This document shows positions 13,085 through 13,418 of a stretch of 13,418 nucleotides of DNA, piece after piece. The position numbers and the translations under genes were made by a program. The DNA is from CAYRNC01 sp964425645 (GTDB lineage Bacteria > Bacillota > Clostridia > Peptostreptococcales > Anaerovoracaceae), in contig CAYRNC010000046.1 of the NCBI GenBank assembly GCA_964425645.1, positions 1 through 13,418 on the forward strand, given 5' to 3'. The stretch's first letter is position 1, and every line of letters begins with the position of its first letter. Under the pieces are notes generated by a model that searched no databases, was not told the origin of the DNA, and saw only the letters and a program-made list of their open reading frames with translations.

Positions 13085-13418
13085 ATGGCAGCAAGAAAAA
13101 TGACAAAGTCGGTTATGTGCGGTAATATTAAAATTGGCGGAATGGCCCCGATCAGCATACAGTCCATGACCAATACAGATACTAAGAATGTAATGGCCAC
13201 CGTGGAGCAGATCGCCAGGCTTAAAGATGCAGGCTGCGATATAGTCCGATGTGCCGTGCCTGATATGGAATCTGCGGCTGCCATTGGGAAAATTAAGAAG
13301 GCCATGGATCTGCCTTTGGTAGCCGATATTCACTTTGATTATCGATTGGCACTACTTTCGATAAAAAACGGTGCGGATAAAATTCGAATAAACCCCGGCA
13401 ATATAGGGGATAAAGACC
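13085..13418 (+). CDS. ispG: 4-hydroxy-3-methylbut-2-enyl diphosphate synthase (flavodoxin), N-terminal part
   Basis: Late MEP-pathway enzyme, a [4Fe-4S] protein that reduces MEcPP to HMBPP. Only the first 111 codons are in the window; the frame is open at the right edge. Visible parts match the N-terminal TIM-barrel domain: PISIQSMTNTDTKN, the EQIARLKDAGCDIVRCAVP strand, PLVADIHFDYRLAL and the substrate-phosphate motif KIRINPGNIGDK. The Fe-S cysteines lie in the C-terminal domain, outside the window. ATG 13085 follows the rseP stop by 11 bases with GAAAGGG 7 bases upstream; an ATG at codon 6 (13100) is less likely. Confidence 0.95.
   Translation, partial: MAARKMTKSVMCGNIKIGGMAPISIQSMTNTDTKNVMATVEQIARLKDAGCDIVRCAVPDMESAAAIGKIKKAMDLPLVADIHFDYRLALLSIKNGADKIRINPGNIGDKD

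Noticed and set aside
1..13418. CRISPR arrays, insertion sequences, tRNA genes, phage or toxin-antitoxin modules
   Set aside because: I found no regularly spaced repeats, transposase-like frames, cloverleaf sequences or small paired toxin-like genes; all large frames match housekeeping families.

Overview
The window is ordinary-looking chromosome from a low-to-moderate GC anaerobic Firmicute, most likely class Clostridia. The evidence is gene order (RluD-type synthase, NFACT/RqcH, YicC, Gmk, RpoZ, then rpsB-tsf-pyrH-frr-uppS-cdsA-dxr-rseP-ispG), strong GGAGG-type ribosome binding sites, frequent TTG starts and SigA-like promoters. No insertion sequence, phage gene, CRISPR array, tRNA or rRNA is visible.

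Layout. Bases 1-760 (+) hold the 3' part of a pseudouridine synthase cut by the left edge. Bases 761-1158 hold a 50-residue Cys-rich, probably zinc-binding protein on the minus strand (865-1017). Bases 1159-2898 (-) encode the ribosome quality-control factor NFACT/RqcH. A divergent promoter region (2899-2996) separates it from yicC, gmk, rpoZ and a TcdA-type tRNA dehydratase (+). A stand-alone LytTR DNA-binding protein (5582-5923) follows. A SigA-like promoter and a structured leader then precede rpsB-tsf. Between tsf and pyrH are a strong terminator-like hairpin and an extended -10 promoter. The rest of the window is a tightly packed + strand block: pyrH, frr, a 63-aa PASTA-like protein, uppS, cdsA, dxr, rseP and the start of ispG (cut by the right edge).

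How the genes work together. rpsB, tsf and frr serve translation elongation and ribosome recycling. rqcH rescues stalled 50S subunits, and yicC probably acts on RNA. gmk and pyrH supply GDP and UDP, rpoZ is an RNA polymerase subunit, and rluD and tcdA modify rRNA and tRNA. dxr and ispG are MEP-pathway steps whose isoprenoid products feed uppS, which makes the undecaprenyl carrier for the cell wall. cdsA makes CDP-diacylglycerol for phospholipids, and rseP is an intramembrane protease. The block therefore couples protein synthesis to envelope growth.

I see no clear new defence or metabolic system. The least ordinary items are small genes and RNA-level control candidates: the Cys-rich microprotein, the cytosolic PASTA-like protein translationally coupled to frr, an orphan LytTR gene whose ribosome binding site can be masked by an upstream inverted repeat, an rpsB leader hairpin, a terminator/promoter overlap before pyrH, and two mutually exclusive hairpins before uppS. 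Structural pairings were read by eye; no folding energies or database searches were computed.
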